From Terfezia claveryi (Eukaryota > Ascomycota > Pezizomycetes > Pezizales > Pezizaceae): a stretch of DNA of 64,000 bases. The position numbers and the translations under genes were made by a program. Below, piece by piece: positions 19,728-30,960 of this stretch. Where the stretch lies: the NCBI GenBank assembly GCA_015179025.1, contig WHUX01000227.1, positions 1-64,000 of the forward strand, in the 5' to 3' direction. Each line of letters begins with the position of its first letter. Position 1 is the stretch's first letter. Under the pieces are notes generated by a model that was not told where the DNA came from, did no database searches, and saw nothing but the letters and a program-made list of their open reading frames with translations.

Positions 19728-20472
19728 CTACTCCTCCTTCGACCATATCTTATTAATCTCCGAATTCACCTCATGTATGGACAGGGCATGAGCCTTCAGC
19801 TTGTGCCTCTTAGTGAGGTAAGCGAAAGCCCCTGCCCCGATAAAGCTGACATTTAGGGGTTTTAGGAGTTGTAGTACAGGAGAGCCAGGGGAAGTAGGAG
19901 GGGTAGGGAGCATAGGAGGAACAGGAGAATTAGCGGCATTGATATGTACAGACTGGTGAGCCACCTGGGTCGAGTAGATTATTGGGGGTGACAAGGCACA
20001 CAGCCCAGTAATGGTGGCCTCTGGATTCCTGCAGTGCTTTTTGTAATACTAGCTATTGAACTGTAGGGTGTAGGAGCCGAAGCTAACCGATACATCATGC
20101 ATTCTAAGCTAGGGGATTTCAAGGACAATTGGATACTTAAGCTTAGTCACAAACATTGGGAAGTTTGCTTTGGAGTGATCCCCGATCTGGGTAGGCAAGT
20201 ATGCAATATTGGTGATATCCTTAGAGGAAATTAGTCGACCATCAATGACATCCAAAACAGGGGGTTTTGAGCTTGGACGTGAGTATGGAGAATTTACTAA
20301 CAAAGGCCTGGTCAATGAATGCAATTCCTGAAGCTTTACAATCTATAAGGGCTGATATAGTGATTGTTCTATCATCATTAATTTTAAGGGAAATAGATAC
20401 AACAAAGTGCTCACTGAACAAGTGAGATTCATTAATAACAGAAGAAGTGGAAGACACAGAAAATGCAGACAA
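19728..20472 (-). pseudogene. pol: GypA-3 protease and spacer
   Basis: Starts with SVINESHLFSEHFVVSISLK (20472). The active site reads ALIDCKASGIAF, where GypA-1 has DCGASG, so the Gly is replaced. VLEIP replaces the LGIPWL signature near 20110. A proline-rich spacer (PVPPMLPTPPTSPGSP) and the conserved GAGAFAYLTKRHKLKAHALS follow. The enzyme would have processed the polyprotein and is inactive here. Confidence 0.85.
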
Positions 20473-20519
20473 AGACAGAGATAAATGGCCTGGAGTAGGT
20501 CCCTTGCTAGTGTCAGTAA

Positions 20520-21731
20520 CTAGGCAAGGGACAGGGCTTTTCCTGACTTGTCAACCTCCTTGATCTGGAGTACTGGGATGTCGGAAATGGCATGGATGGC
20601 TAGAGTATGGGCTTTCCGAAGGGGACAGGCTGCAATAAAATGATCCGCCTTCCCACATGTAATACACAGGCCTTTATCTCTATGCCTGTCCCTTTCCTTC
20701 TGGGTCAACTGAGGCCTTCTTGAGGATAAATCTATGGAGGCAGGACCTTCTGGCACTAGTAAGGGGTATACCGGCTAGTTGCTCATGGGAGATTGGGCTG
20801 GCTTGGTGTTCGGCTGCTGCTGCTATTGTGCTGGGCGGGTGGTCGGTCGGAAGGCCAGTCAGTAGTATAACCTGGCCATTCGTTGCTCTACTATAGAGGT
20901 CTAGTCGATCAACTCCTCAAGAGTATTAACTGCGAGGAGGGTTACCATGGCTTGTTGGAACTCATTGCTAAGCCCTTCTTAGAATTGCTTAAACTTGGCC
21001 TAGTCATTCCACTTTACCTCTGCGGCCAGCTTGGAGAACTCTGCCACGTATGTGGACAACTCTGAGTTCTGCTGTCTCAAGGCTTAGAGGGCTAGACTAG
21101 CTATTTCCACTACATCAGGATCTCTGAACGCCCGATCCAAGATGGCAAATAAGGCTGGGATGTTATCAAGCTTCATCTCTGTCTAGAGCACATAGGGCTG
21201 GATCTGATCTATGGCCTTACCCTCTAGCAAGATGAATACATAGGCCAGGCGGTGTTGTTCTAATGGAAATCTAGCCGAATCCCTGCTCAACTTCAAGTTC
21301 ACCGCATTTTTCTAGGCTTGTAGACAAGCCCTATCCTTATTGAATTTAGGGGGAGTCAGAATGCTTTCAGTCTTATTGCTACTGGCTGCTGTTGGTATTA
21401 CGATGTTCTCTAGAGTGTGGCTGAGGTTTTGGACCATAGTCTGTTCGTTGGCCAGGGCAAGGTTCACATGGTCGAGATCCGTTTAGAGGATCATGATTTC
21501 TGCATCGGCGGATCTCAGCTTTCGTTCAGCCACGGCTAGGCTGTCGCCGAGTGTGGCCCCAATGGTATTCATAGCCTTGAAGATGTCAATGATTTCTTGA
21601 TAATAGGCATTCAATTCATTCGGGCCTGAGAGTATAGGGGAGCTTCTCTAGGTCTGGAACTTGACAGCAGATGGTGGAAGAGCTGCTCCTAATATGACTG
21701 TGTACTAGTTGGTCCAAAGGATCCAACATAG
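20520..21731 (-). pseudogene. gag: GypA-3 gag with CCHC knuckle
   Basis: The knuckle CITCGKADHFIAACPLRK is intact (20520-20756). Upstream capsid parts (AILDRAFGDPD-like near 21120-21150, SLALQALRQQNSELST-like near 21080) are legible but stop-ridden. The start codon region next to the priming site (21721-21729) is eroded. Confidence 0.8.
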
Positions 21732-22190
21732 TGTAACGACAGCTCTAGGAACAAGGCGACCAAGGGGTATGCTAGGGTGGGGACAGGAACGAGGTGAGAT
21801 ATACGTAGGAGCACTACATATATGATCAGGGGAAGGCTGGAATAGGGCAAGGGCTGGGGGCAAGAGGTAAGGACAAGAGATATGCGGAATGGTTGCTGCG
21901 TATATTAGAGGGAGGCAGCTATGCTGCAGAGTTGTTTATATGCAACAAGGATGTGCATAAGGGAAGTACACAAGCGCTGAGAGAAGCAAGGTCCTGTATT
22001 GGGTATACAAGATATTATATAGGGATCCAATGAGAGGGCAGAGAGAGCGAGATATATATACAGGCTTCCTTCCAGGCCAAGGCCACTGAAAGGAATAAAC
22101 TTTCCGAGACTTCTATCTTAGGAGCTGAGATAACAATAGTATCACAACGACAATACAAGCAAACCAAGCTAGGAAGGGATAGTTATGACA
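21732..22190 (-). repeat. GypA-3 5' LTR (459 bp)
   Basis: TGTAACGACAGCTC to AGTTATGACA, the same length as the partner LTR. The self-primer hairpin is degraded (ATATTATAT near 22012), while the priming site ATCCAACAT at 21721-21729 is nearly intact. Confidence 0.93.
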
Positions 22191-22195
22191 GTATG

Positions 22196-22560
22196 GAACA
22201 ACTGTCACACAAACTGAATTACAAGTTCTTAGGTCTATATGAGGTATTAGGGAGTGTGAGCACTCATGCTTACTATCAAGCACTATCCTATCATTTATAT
22301 TTCTAAGATCAAGCATACTATAGATGACTTTCACTCAGGACAGAAACACCTCCTACATCCTCTAGTAGTTATTGAAGGTAAAGAGGAATGGGAGGTGGAG
22401 AAAGTGCTGGACTCGCAAAAGAGGTACAAGCATCTACAGTATAAGGTTAAATAGGTAGGGGATAAGGAGACTACCTAGCAACTTACTGAGGACCTAGAAA
22501 ATGCTCAGGATCTGGTCTCCCTATTCCATCAATAATACCTGAAGAAGTCCTATCTAGTTG
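22196..22560 (+). pseudogene. pol: GypA-2 GPY/F module and chromodomain
   Basis: Resumes GypA-2 after GypA-3: LNYKFLGLYEVLGSVSTHAY (22211-22270), then a chromodomain VVIEGKEEWEVEKVLDSQKR (22365-22424) and LQYKVK. A tail TEDLENAQDLVSLFHQ (about 22483-22531) matches the GypA C terminus. Confidence 0.87.
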
Positions 22561-22771
22561 AGTGATCTTCTTATATTTAAGTTAGGGTTCTTGTCCTTAT
22601 TCTTGTTATTGTTGTCTCTATTATTACCTATGATGCAGGTAATAGGTCTTTATTATTGTTTGGAGTTAGGGTTCTCATTCTTGCACTTGTTGTTGTTTCC
22701 TGTATTAATTTTGCTGGTTGTTATGCCCAAAGTCTCCTTATTGCTGGAGCTCTACTCTAAAGAGGGGATAG

Positions 22772-23238
22772 TATCATAATAGTGTGCTTAGTTGTCCTTG
22801 TCATTATCTGTGATGCAGCTAATAGATTATTGCTATCCTGCTTGGCTCCCAAGATAGGGATCTTGGGAAGCTTATTCCTTCCATTATCTTGGCTCGGAAT
22901 CATGTATATATATAGCCCCTGTCCCTCATACTGTCATTGAATCCCTATCTAATATCTTGTATACTTAATACAGGACCTTGACTCTCCCAGTACTTGTACA
23001 CCTCCCTTGTGCACCTCTTTGTCTCATAAATAGCTTGGCAGCACAGCTGCCTCCCTCTGACACATGTGGCAACTACTTCCATATGTCTCTTATCCTTGCC
23101 TCTTTCCCTCTTGCCTTTGCCTCGTCCTAGTCTTTCCCTAGTTACATACATAGTATTCCTATGTATATTTTACCTTAGCTCTGCCCTTGCCTCAGCATAC
23201 CTCTTGGTCACCTTATTCTCTAGAGCTCCTGTCATACA
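22772..23238 (+). repeat. GypA-2 3' LTR (467 bp)
   Basis: Plus-oriented GypA LTR from TATCATAATAGTGTGC (ancestral TGTCACAAC) to CTCCTGTCATACA, preceded by the purine tract CTAAAGAGGGGATAG. It marks the right end of the nested block. TGTATACTTAATACAGG and TATATATATAG promoter parts remain near 22905-22975. Confidence 0.87.
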
Positions 23239-26206
23239 CTACAAGCTAATAGTAGTAGTAGATATAAGGTCAATGAATATCTAGAACAGTCTGTAGATAT
23301 TAAAATAGCTAGAGATATAAGATAGAATATATAAATAATATATTAAGCTTAATATCATATAGTAGAAACAAGATATTATATAGTCTCAAACAATATTATA
23401 GCCATTTAAAGTAATATAAAGTAGCAATATATAACGAATATACTAGAGTATAAGGAAATATGCAATAAGTAGCTTAGAAGTTTTCTTATACTCCCTAAAA
23501 GTCTTCTAGAAGCCATAAATGAAAATCTATATATAATATATATATAAATAGATATTGTACTATTTAGTTAAGTTAGCTAGATGGTTATGAGTATTAATTA
23601 AGATCTTGTATAAACTACTATATAAAATACTATATAGAGAGACCTTCAAATTGCAATAAATAAACAAGAGGCTTCTAAACTATAATATAGGTCTTAAAGT
23701 ATATAATACTTAAATAAAGGCTTCTAGAAAAAATTTAGTAGTATAGGCTATAGATTTTTAATACCTTACCTCAGCATCTAATCCTCAGTATATATTAGAG
23801 CTATAGATATAAATAGGTATTAACCTTATACTTTATATATATATATATAAAAAAGATATATAGTAATAATATTATTTAGTAGGTCTAATATATAGGATAT
23901 GAAATAGAAAATAAGAGTGTATAGAGTATAAAAGATATAGGAGTTATATAAGGTAGATAGATAAAGAGACTATAAAAGATATAAAGGTTAAAGAGAATTA
24001 AAATACTAAACAACTAGCTAATATACTCTAAAAGCTCAAAATAGCTGAATTATATATTATTAGTATTGAATAATAATAACTTTCTATATAGCTCTATACC
24101 TATATATTATATTCTAATATAAATACCAATACTAAATTAAGGTACTAGTACTATATAGGCTTATTAGTTTATGATATCTATAAGTAGAAAGGTTATACTG
24201 AAAGATAGAGAGCAATTATATTCTTTTTAAGATAGATTAGTATATATAATAGTTTTATATAAGTTATTCAACTAGCTAGTATATATATATTATAAAATAT
24301 ATTCAAGAGTATTAGAAAATAATTTATCTAGAGTCTAGCCAGAATAGTATTAAAGAATATATATCATAGTAAATGTAGTTAATATAGATTATAGCTAGGC
24401 TAAAACTATAGTATAAGTCAAACTATTTTAAAAGCAATACTTGTAGTGAGCTGATAGCTATAGATATAAGCTTAATCTCTCTTTAAGGGATTAAGGTATA
24501 CTAGGAGATAAATACAGAAAATACAGAATATAATATAATTATTACAATAGTTAGATTTAACTATAGACAATCAACTACTTTATAATATTCTTATAATTCA
24601 GTATTAACTTTTTTCTTTAGCTAGCTAACCAGTTTAATCTGACTTATTATCTCTATCTGAATAGCTAGATACATCCTTTCAATTATAGTAACCAAGTATA
24701 CTAATTACTAATATAAGATTATAAGATTAAATAAGTAAAAAATTTTGAACAGAAAAGAGTTATGTATATTCAAAATAATAATAAAGCTATCTTAAGTATT
24801 ACTATAGTCTCAATACTATAGTTCTAGTACTCTAATAAAAAAACCTATTATTTCTACTAATAAATTCTAACTTTTTTATTTTTTCTTAAGATATCTTAAT
24901 TAACTATATTGAAATAACTAGTTTTATATTATAAATATTCTCATTAGGTATTTCTAATTACCTATACTTCTTATAATATTAGTTTACCTTATATGAGAGT
25001 ATTTCTTACAGCTAAGATATTAGAATTAGTACTAGCAATAGAGCTTTTAAAAGTTAATAAAATATAAGATAAATTAGATATAGAAAGGCTTATTATTTAG
25101 ATATAGAAAAACTGAGAAAAGTTATAAAGAATGTAAGCTATATAGTATAAGAAATTAAAGAAGAAATTATTTAAAAATAAAGATAATATAACTATTAAAT
25201 AGATTTGAGGAAAAGCTATTAATATAAAAATAGCTTAAATATAGATAAAAAGCTTTTTAGTTAAAACTAGTTAGAGATTAAGGCTGGAAAAAAATAGGGG
25301 ATCTATAAATAAAATTTTAGAATTCATATATATATTTTTTTAAAGGTTAAATACTATTTAGAGACTTATAAGACCTAATATAATGCAAATTCTTATTATA
25401 GATATAGGACCAAATAATAGTTTAAATATTAAGGACTAGGACAAGAGTAATAGTAAAGATAAAAGTAAAAGTAAAGGCAATAATATAGATTTAGAGGATT
25501 TAGATACTTCTATAGTAAAATTTAAATAGCTAAAATAAAATAAACTAGTATCTATTAAGTAGATATTAGAAGAATGTACTACTATAGAGTCTATAAATAC
25601 TTACAAGAAAATAAAAATTAAAAAGAAAATTGAGAAGCAATAAAGAAGACTGATGATTTAACTAGTAAATCAAATCCAACAAAAAAATTACTCAAATACA
25701 GGTAGATACAATAGCTTGAGTTTTATAAATCTAAGTAGAGATATAGATAAAACTCTAACTAGTATTATTGGCTTAATGGTTAAGAAGTAGAAATAGCTTG
25801 ATTAAGGCTCCAATATATAAGTATAGTTCAAGTAGCTATAATAGAATAAAATAAACTCTAATATATTAATAGACTTCTATATAGTTATACAGCAAGTTTT
25901 GACTAAAATGAAGATATATTATAATTCTTCTATTTGTCTAAAATTGACTTTTATATTTGTTAATATAGTACTAACTAAATATTTTAATATTAATAAAAAT
26001 AGCTAATTAAAGTATTATTGTTAGAAGAAATTTCAGAAATTATATGATATTGCAAAGTTTATAAGATTGTAAGAAATATAAAAGTATTTTTTATATAGTA
26101 CTCTTAGTACTATACTAGTATACTTATTAATAAAGAAAGGAATTAAAATAGTTTACTTACTAAATTATTATAAGATAATAGCTAATATCTTTGAGTATTT
26201 TTACTA
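23239..26206. other. AT-rich relic DNA, mostly unreadable
   Basis: About 3 kb dominated by TA, TAG and CTA steps, as expected after saturating RIP. I see no LTR, TIR or long frame. A plus-strand reading of about 25650-26206 gives a run with only TAG/TAA breaks, including FLYSTLSTILVYLLIKKGIK then IVYLLNYYKIIANIFEYF. It stops exactly where the pogo element begins and may be a decayed gene that the pogo element interrupted. A P-loop NTPase-like origin is only a guess. Confidence 0.5.
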
Positions 26207-27469
26207 GTTGTTAAGGTTAGAATTTGGCACTAAGTTTCTACTCAATACTAGGTTTTTACTCACTTGCATATATTTCAAATAATATATATAAAATAAAAGT
26301 AGATACTATTTACAGAATCTAAGAAACTACCTAATACTACTAATAGATGGTAGAGGCATACCAAAGAGCTAGTGTAGGATATGGGGTGTCCTAGAATTGG
26401 TTAAAGAGCCTAGAGTAGGTGTATGGGGGAAGGGAGGGAGGAGGGGAGTACTGGCATAGTAAGAATAGATAATTCTAAATAATTGTCAAACTAATTCTTA
26501 ATCTTATAGTAGCCAGAGGAGTTACTAGAAATGTTAATTGAACTAGCTACTTTTTAGAGTTTAGTTTGAGAGCATTTGGTAAGATTTCTCTAGTAGGATA
26601 TCTTAGCTACACTCTTGCATAATTTCGAGATCTATGTACACTATTGTTTGGCAGTCTCCTATATAGCCTTTTTTGCAGTCTTTTTCAAATTTACCTCCTC
26701 TCATACTTGATAAAGACTTACAATTGCCTGACTATCAAGTATATATCTTAACTTTAGCTCTTTCTTGTCTAGATAATACCTATCATACTATGTATTTTTT
26801 GAATTAGCTACCTGCCACTGCTTAAATATTTGTTGAACCAACTATTAATCTCGTTCCTAAGCAATTCTAAATTATGATAGATAATCTACCAAGTTCTCCA
26901 AAATATGCTTACAAGCTTCTGAATTAGTTTCCTCTACTAGTAGAAGCTTCTATTAGCGAACTAAATAAGTTATTTGACTTGATTTCTTTGATATTAGAGG
27001 TAGTAAGTTAGATATAATAACTACTAAAAGGATTTCTGTATAGAGTATTTGTTGTGTAGTCTAGAGTTTATTTAGAACAACTTAAGAATTAAATAGATAT
27101 AGCCTATATAGTGTATACTGTAAGGCAATTTTTTCTGAACTGCCTTACTAAGACTTACTCTAGTAAGTTGGTTTTTTTCTACTCTTCAAACTAAGGAGTT
27201 GGTTATTCGCTACTCTGGATTACTCTAGCCAGCATTGAGTATCTGACGAGTACTTGCTAACCCTTAGTATTATTGATTTAGTACTAGTGCTGGTACCTGA
27301 CTCCAGATAAGTTCTCATATATACTATATATAATTCGAGTCAAATTTAACTTTGCATACCATCACTATTATAGATTTCTTGTATATCACAGATTACCTCC
27401 ACTATTATAGATTGCTTGTACTATTATAGAATTGTCACCATTTTTCACAGTCCCATAGTTGTCATGGAA

Positions 27470-27560
27470 TTAATTCAAGTTGTTACAGAATCAACTTAAG
27501 TTGTTACAGAATCAACTCAAGTTATTATGGAATTAACTTAAGTTGTCATGGAATTGTTTA
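27470..27560. repeat. Short tandem repeat of about 21 bp
   Basis: Four to five variants of GTTGTTACAGAATCAACTTAA inside the pogo element. Similar GTCATGGACTA-type repeats lie at 31950-32340. Confidence 0.8.
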
Positions 27561-28100
27561 AAGCTAACTTTAGCAAATTTCTCTGCCAAGAGAACAATTT
27601 AGTAATGACAAAAATAAAGAACATAGTGAAATATTGGTCAGAAATTGTTGGCAAAGATTCAGTTGATCACCAAGTACATAGAGAGTCAGTATGAGGTAGT
27701 TTCACAAGAAGTATGGCTGGTGCAAGTTAGTATTGAGTTAGAAAAAGAGTTGCAAAACTCACCTCAACTCGCCTCGAGGTACATACTAAGTTTATATATC
27801 TTAAATACCTTTATAATAGATAACTATATATAAGTAACTTATTATGCTTCTAAGTATATTGGAAGAAAGTTGCCTTTGTAAATACTATAAACCTTATATC
27901 AAATATAATTATCCATTGCTTTACTATAGTGATATTGTAAAAGTTTAAAGAGACTAACATCTAAAGGCTATAGGATATATATAGAGGGTAGAAGAAGACA
28001 ATATAGAGCAATCTAATATGCATTACAATACTCTATAAACTCTATCATAATATAAGACTAATGCTCATCTAGAATTAGCATCCTCCACTCTTCTTATCTA

Positions 28101-28347
28101 CATCAGGAAAAAAAATAGTTTGTCTCCAGTGTCTCTAGAGACAGTAATGCCACTGGAGACAAGGTGTGTCTCCCGATTGGCAGAATGTCTCCCAGTGTCT
28201 CCAGGAGACACCGGGAGACACTGGGAGACACATAGGAGACACTCAGGAGACACTTAAGAGACATAAAAGACACAAAAGACACAGGAGACAACCCTGTCTC
28301 CTGGAGACACCACCTGGCGTCCCGATGCCACTTTTTTCTTGCTGATG
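28101..28347. mobile_element. CATCAG-family element, 247 bp, in pogo transposase
   Basis: CATCAGGAAAAAAAATAGTT at the left and ACTTTTTTCTTGCTGATG at the right form short inverted ends, flanked by TA on both sides (28099-28100, 28348-28349). The core is a minisatellite of GGAGACAC/GTGTCTCC that folds back on itself. It splits the pogo transposase between its first two catalytic motifs, so it came later. Confidence 0.85.
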
Positions 28348-29419
28348 TAATATCCTTAGTATAAAGATTAAAAATATTTTTTACCTAATCCAAACTTAAT
28401 GCTTAATCTGTCTATGCTTTAGGAGAATATGTAAAATGAAATACTTTTGATTTAGTATCCTAACCAGTAAACTTATACTATTCTATATAGTGATTAGCTC
28501 TTTTGTATAAAATAAGAGAAGATAATACTTGTCTATCTGCAAATATAGATTCTATTATAGTAAATAGCTTTTAATTTCTATTATCTATCATTTTAAATCT
28601 CTATCTTTAATATATATATATTACCTTAAACTATTCTGCTAATCCTATTAAAAATCTTTTCTCATCTATATTATATATATTCTGTTGCTTAATCCCTTTG
28701 TATACTATAATTTATTTAACTTTAGTAAAGTAATTTCAAATAATATATAGATTTTTTGCCTCTACTTGACTTCACTCTAGAGGGCTAGTTAATTTTGTTG
28801 CTAGCTTTAGATATTAATTTAAATACTATATAATTCAGTTCTCTCTAATAGTAGCTTTAATAATTAATTCTACTACTTATCTAATATTCTTTATATATAG
28901 TGGAAAACTATAATTCTCTAGATTCTGTATCTACTATACTATAGACTTTTTATCTATAGGTATTAATAGCTATTGAACTGAGTAAACTATAAAGTAAGGT
29001 TTTGCACCTTTTTGTCTTCTATATAGTATTGAGTATAGTATTATAAATGCACTTTCAGTATCTCAAAGTGACATAGTACTAGCTTGAATTATATTCAGTA
29101 CCTTCTATATTATGTCTTCCCACTTTGCCCAAGCCTTAGCAGCTTCTTCTCTAACTTTGACATACCCTATCTATATAATACCAATGCTATTAGTACTTAA
29201 CTACTATATCTATACATATAATATTAATATTATATAAAATGTTTTTATGTTGTCTGGAAGATTAGGTACAAGTGCTATGAAGAGAACATTAATTTTCTAT
29301 GCAAGCATACTTGCCTTGCTTCCTTATTTAAAGTGCAATCAGCTGCAAAAAATACAAAAAAAGGCCTAAGTAGAAACTTAATGGTGAGTAGAAACCTAAT
29401 ACTAAATTCTAACTTTTAC

Positions 29420-29610
29420 TAGAAGTATACCATATAATACTATTCTTATGAGCTATTAAAATTTTAAGATAATAATGAAGTTTTATTTATTAGCTTTTGA
29501 GGATATTTATCTATTATTTATTATAAACTAGGTTAATACTTGTTTTAAGAACCTATATAGGCTACTATATATATACGAGAAACTCATGTATTTTGAGGCT
29601 TCTAGATATA
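29420..29610. other. Flank with one foldback unit, left target copy of the hAT
   Basis: Sequence that continued the decayed frame left of the pogo element runs to about 29565, then TATATACGAGAAACTCATGT and GAGGCTTC, a unit of the foldback family. It ends in TAGATATA (29603-29610), the left 8-bp duplication of the hAT. Confidence 0.7.
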
Positions 29611-30399
29611 TAGTGTGCTCTATCAGAGTGGTTTTCTCTGATCCAATCCAAAAAAACCCACTCTGAAATTTAGTTTTTTAGCTCTCTTAACTAATCTAAC
29701 TTAGTTTTTTCCCTATAGTATCCTATTCACTCCAAACTATTTATTTTTAGATAACTGCCAAGCATCCGAATGTTTAGCCAAGCATCCAAATATTTAGCCA
29801 AGTAAACTGAATACTTGATATACAGATTTTCCCAAATGATTTCTGTACTCAAGTTCCTTTATACCTCACACACAACAAGCTCATCCAAGCTATATATGTA
29901 TTGATTTTTATATATAAGCACTATGTACAAATGCCTGTCTCTTATACTCTATATATATATTGCCTATATATTTAGCTAGAATATAACCATTGCACTAAAC
30001 CCCACAACTTCCCTCTCCCCTCTAAATAGGTCAAACTTGTTTGCTCTCACTGTACTTATATGGTACAGTACTTGTTACTAAACTTGTTATAGGTTCTGTC
30101 ACAGGTCTTATCATAAGTCCTGTCATGGGTTTTGTCATAGATCTTTATTAGTAGGGTTTTTCTTGTCACAGGTTCTTTACATTCCATAAATATACTTATA
30201 TATATCAGCTATGAAGGCATATGTTCTACATATACAGTTTAATTTTGCAGGTTTCTGCTCTTGTTGGTAGACCCTACTCATATGATGGTTCGCTTCCCAG
30301 AACCCCCAAAAAAGGCTTAAAAAGAATTTTTCTCTAGCAGATCTAAAGTTTAATATGACTTCTTAGCTTCATAATATCACACTACTACTGGATTGGGAA

Positions 30400-30960
30400 C
30401 ACTTTGGTCTCTACATACATAGTCTAATTATAGAAATTTAAAGAACATTCTATATAAGATAAAGGTATCATAAACTACCTTTATTATTTCCTGAAATTTA
30501 TTATTACAAGGCCAATATGGGCAATATGGATATTAGAACAACCAGGCCTGATAAGAAGCCCTTCTATTAAGCCAACACTTAGTAACTCTCTATTCTATAC
30601 TATCCTCTTTGATTTAAGGTCTCTTTCCTGCCATCTCTAATCATGAGCCCTTTATTGCTGGCAGAGCTGCTATTTAGTATGCATAGCTCTTCGGACAATA
30701 GTTTCCTCTACATTATGCCATGGCTCACGTATTGGTATATGGGGTTGGCAACTAGCAGAAGGAGGGTCAATAATTATAGGATGTTAAACAAATTAGAAAA
30801 ATTCCACTTGTTTATATAGAGAAGGCTTTTTATTCTTCTAGTCTTCTAGCTGCTCATAAGAGGGTTCCTCAGAATCCTCTATGCTATCAATTCTTATAGC
30901 TTTGGTACCTATATCACTAGAGGTTGTAGGTACTTCTATTAGTCTACAATACTGATTGTA
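30400..30960 (-). pseudogene. Unrecognised degraded reading frame in hAT-1
   Basis: Minus-strand frame with few stops: YNQYCRLIEVPTTSSDIGTK, IDSIEDSEEPSYEQLED, PIIIDPPSASCQPHIPIREP and WHNVEETIVRRAMHTK. Composition (acidic, Pro-rich, then charged helix) looks protein-like. No domain recognised. Stops are TAG/TAA/TGA at likely Gln/Trp positions. Confidence 0.4.

Larger units (their letters stand above)
16050..22190 (-). mobile_element. GypA-3, complete chromovirus (6141 bp), RIP-degraded
   Basis: Both LTRs are 459 bp (16050-16508 and 21732-22190) and the flanks carry the same 5-bp GTATG (16045-16049, 22191-22195). The interior reads on the minus strand as gag, protease, RT, RNase H, integrase, chromodomain. 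A polypurine tract AAGAGAGGGATAG abuts the 3' LTR at 16509-16521. Many stops and missense changes at CpA/TpG show RIP. It is nested in GypA-2 in opposite orientation. Confidence 0.96.
8304..23238 (+). mobile_element. GypA-2, plus-strand chromovirus split by nested insertions
   Basis: The oldest layer of this block. Its pol is collinear over 8304-9583, 10097-10664, 15757-16049 and 22196-22560, followed by a 3' LTR at 22772-23238. The gaps are exactly the solo LTR, the CATCAG element plus TRIM, and GypA-3. Its gag, protease and 5' LTR lie beyond the GypD insertion at 8303 and are not seen. Confidence 0.88.
26400..29250 (-). pseudogene. Fot1/pogo transposase
   Basis: Legible parts on the minus strand from the right: an N-terminal helix-turn-helix like TESAFIILYSILYRRQKGAK (about 29000-29060); a CENP-B-like segment IVQWIQNLENYSFPLYIKNI; the DDE segment QQNIYNIDEKRFLIGLAEQF with the first catalytic Asp (about 28620-28690); after the inserted element, RMLILDEH with the second Asp (about 28050-28075) and YILQPLDVSLFK (about 27960). 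The C-terminal coil EETNSEACKHILENLVDYLS and QLVQQIFKQWQVANSKNTQY lies at about 26750-26950. Stops in these strings are read as the likely Gln or Trp. This is cut-and-paste transposase, now dead. Confidence 0.82.
26207..29419 (-). mobile_element. Fot1/pogo-type DNA transposon (3213 bp)
   Basis: Inverted ends share GTTAGAATTTRGYAYTARGT and the following TTCTACTCA, over about 55 bp in all. Outside both ends is TA (26205-26206 and 29420-29421), the Tc1/mariner-pogo target duplication. The interior is a minus-strand pogo transposase broken by RIP and by a 247-bp CATCAG element. Confidence 0.85.

Noticed and set aside
22266..22454. Independent small chromodomain gene
   Set aside because: It is the C terminus of GypA-2 Pol, continuous in frame with 15757-16049 once GypA-3 is removed.
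28103..28291. Short minus-strand frame in the GGAGACAC core
   Set aside because: It is a translation of the minisatellite of the 247-bp element.
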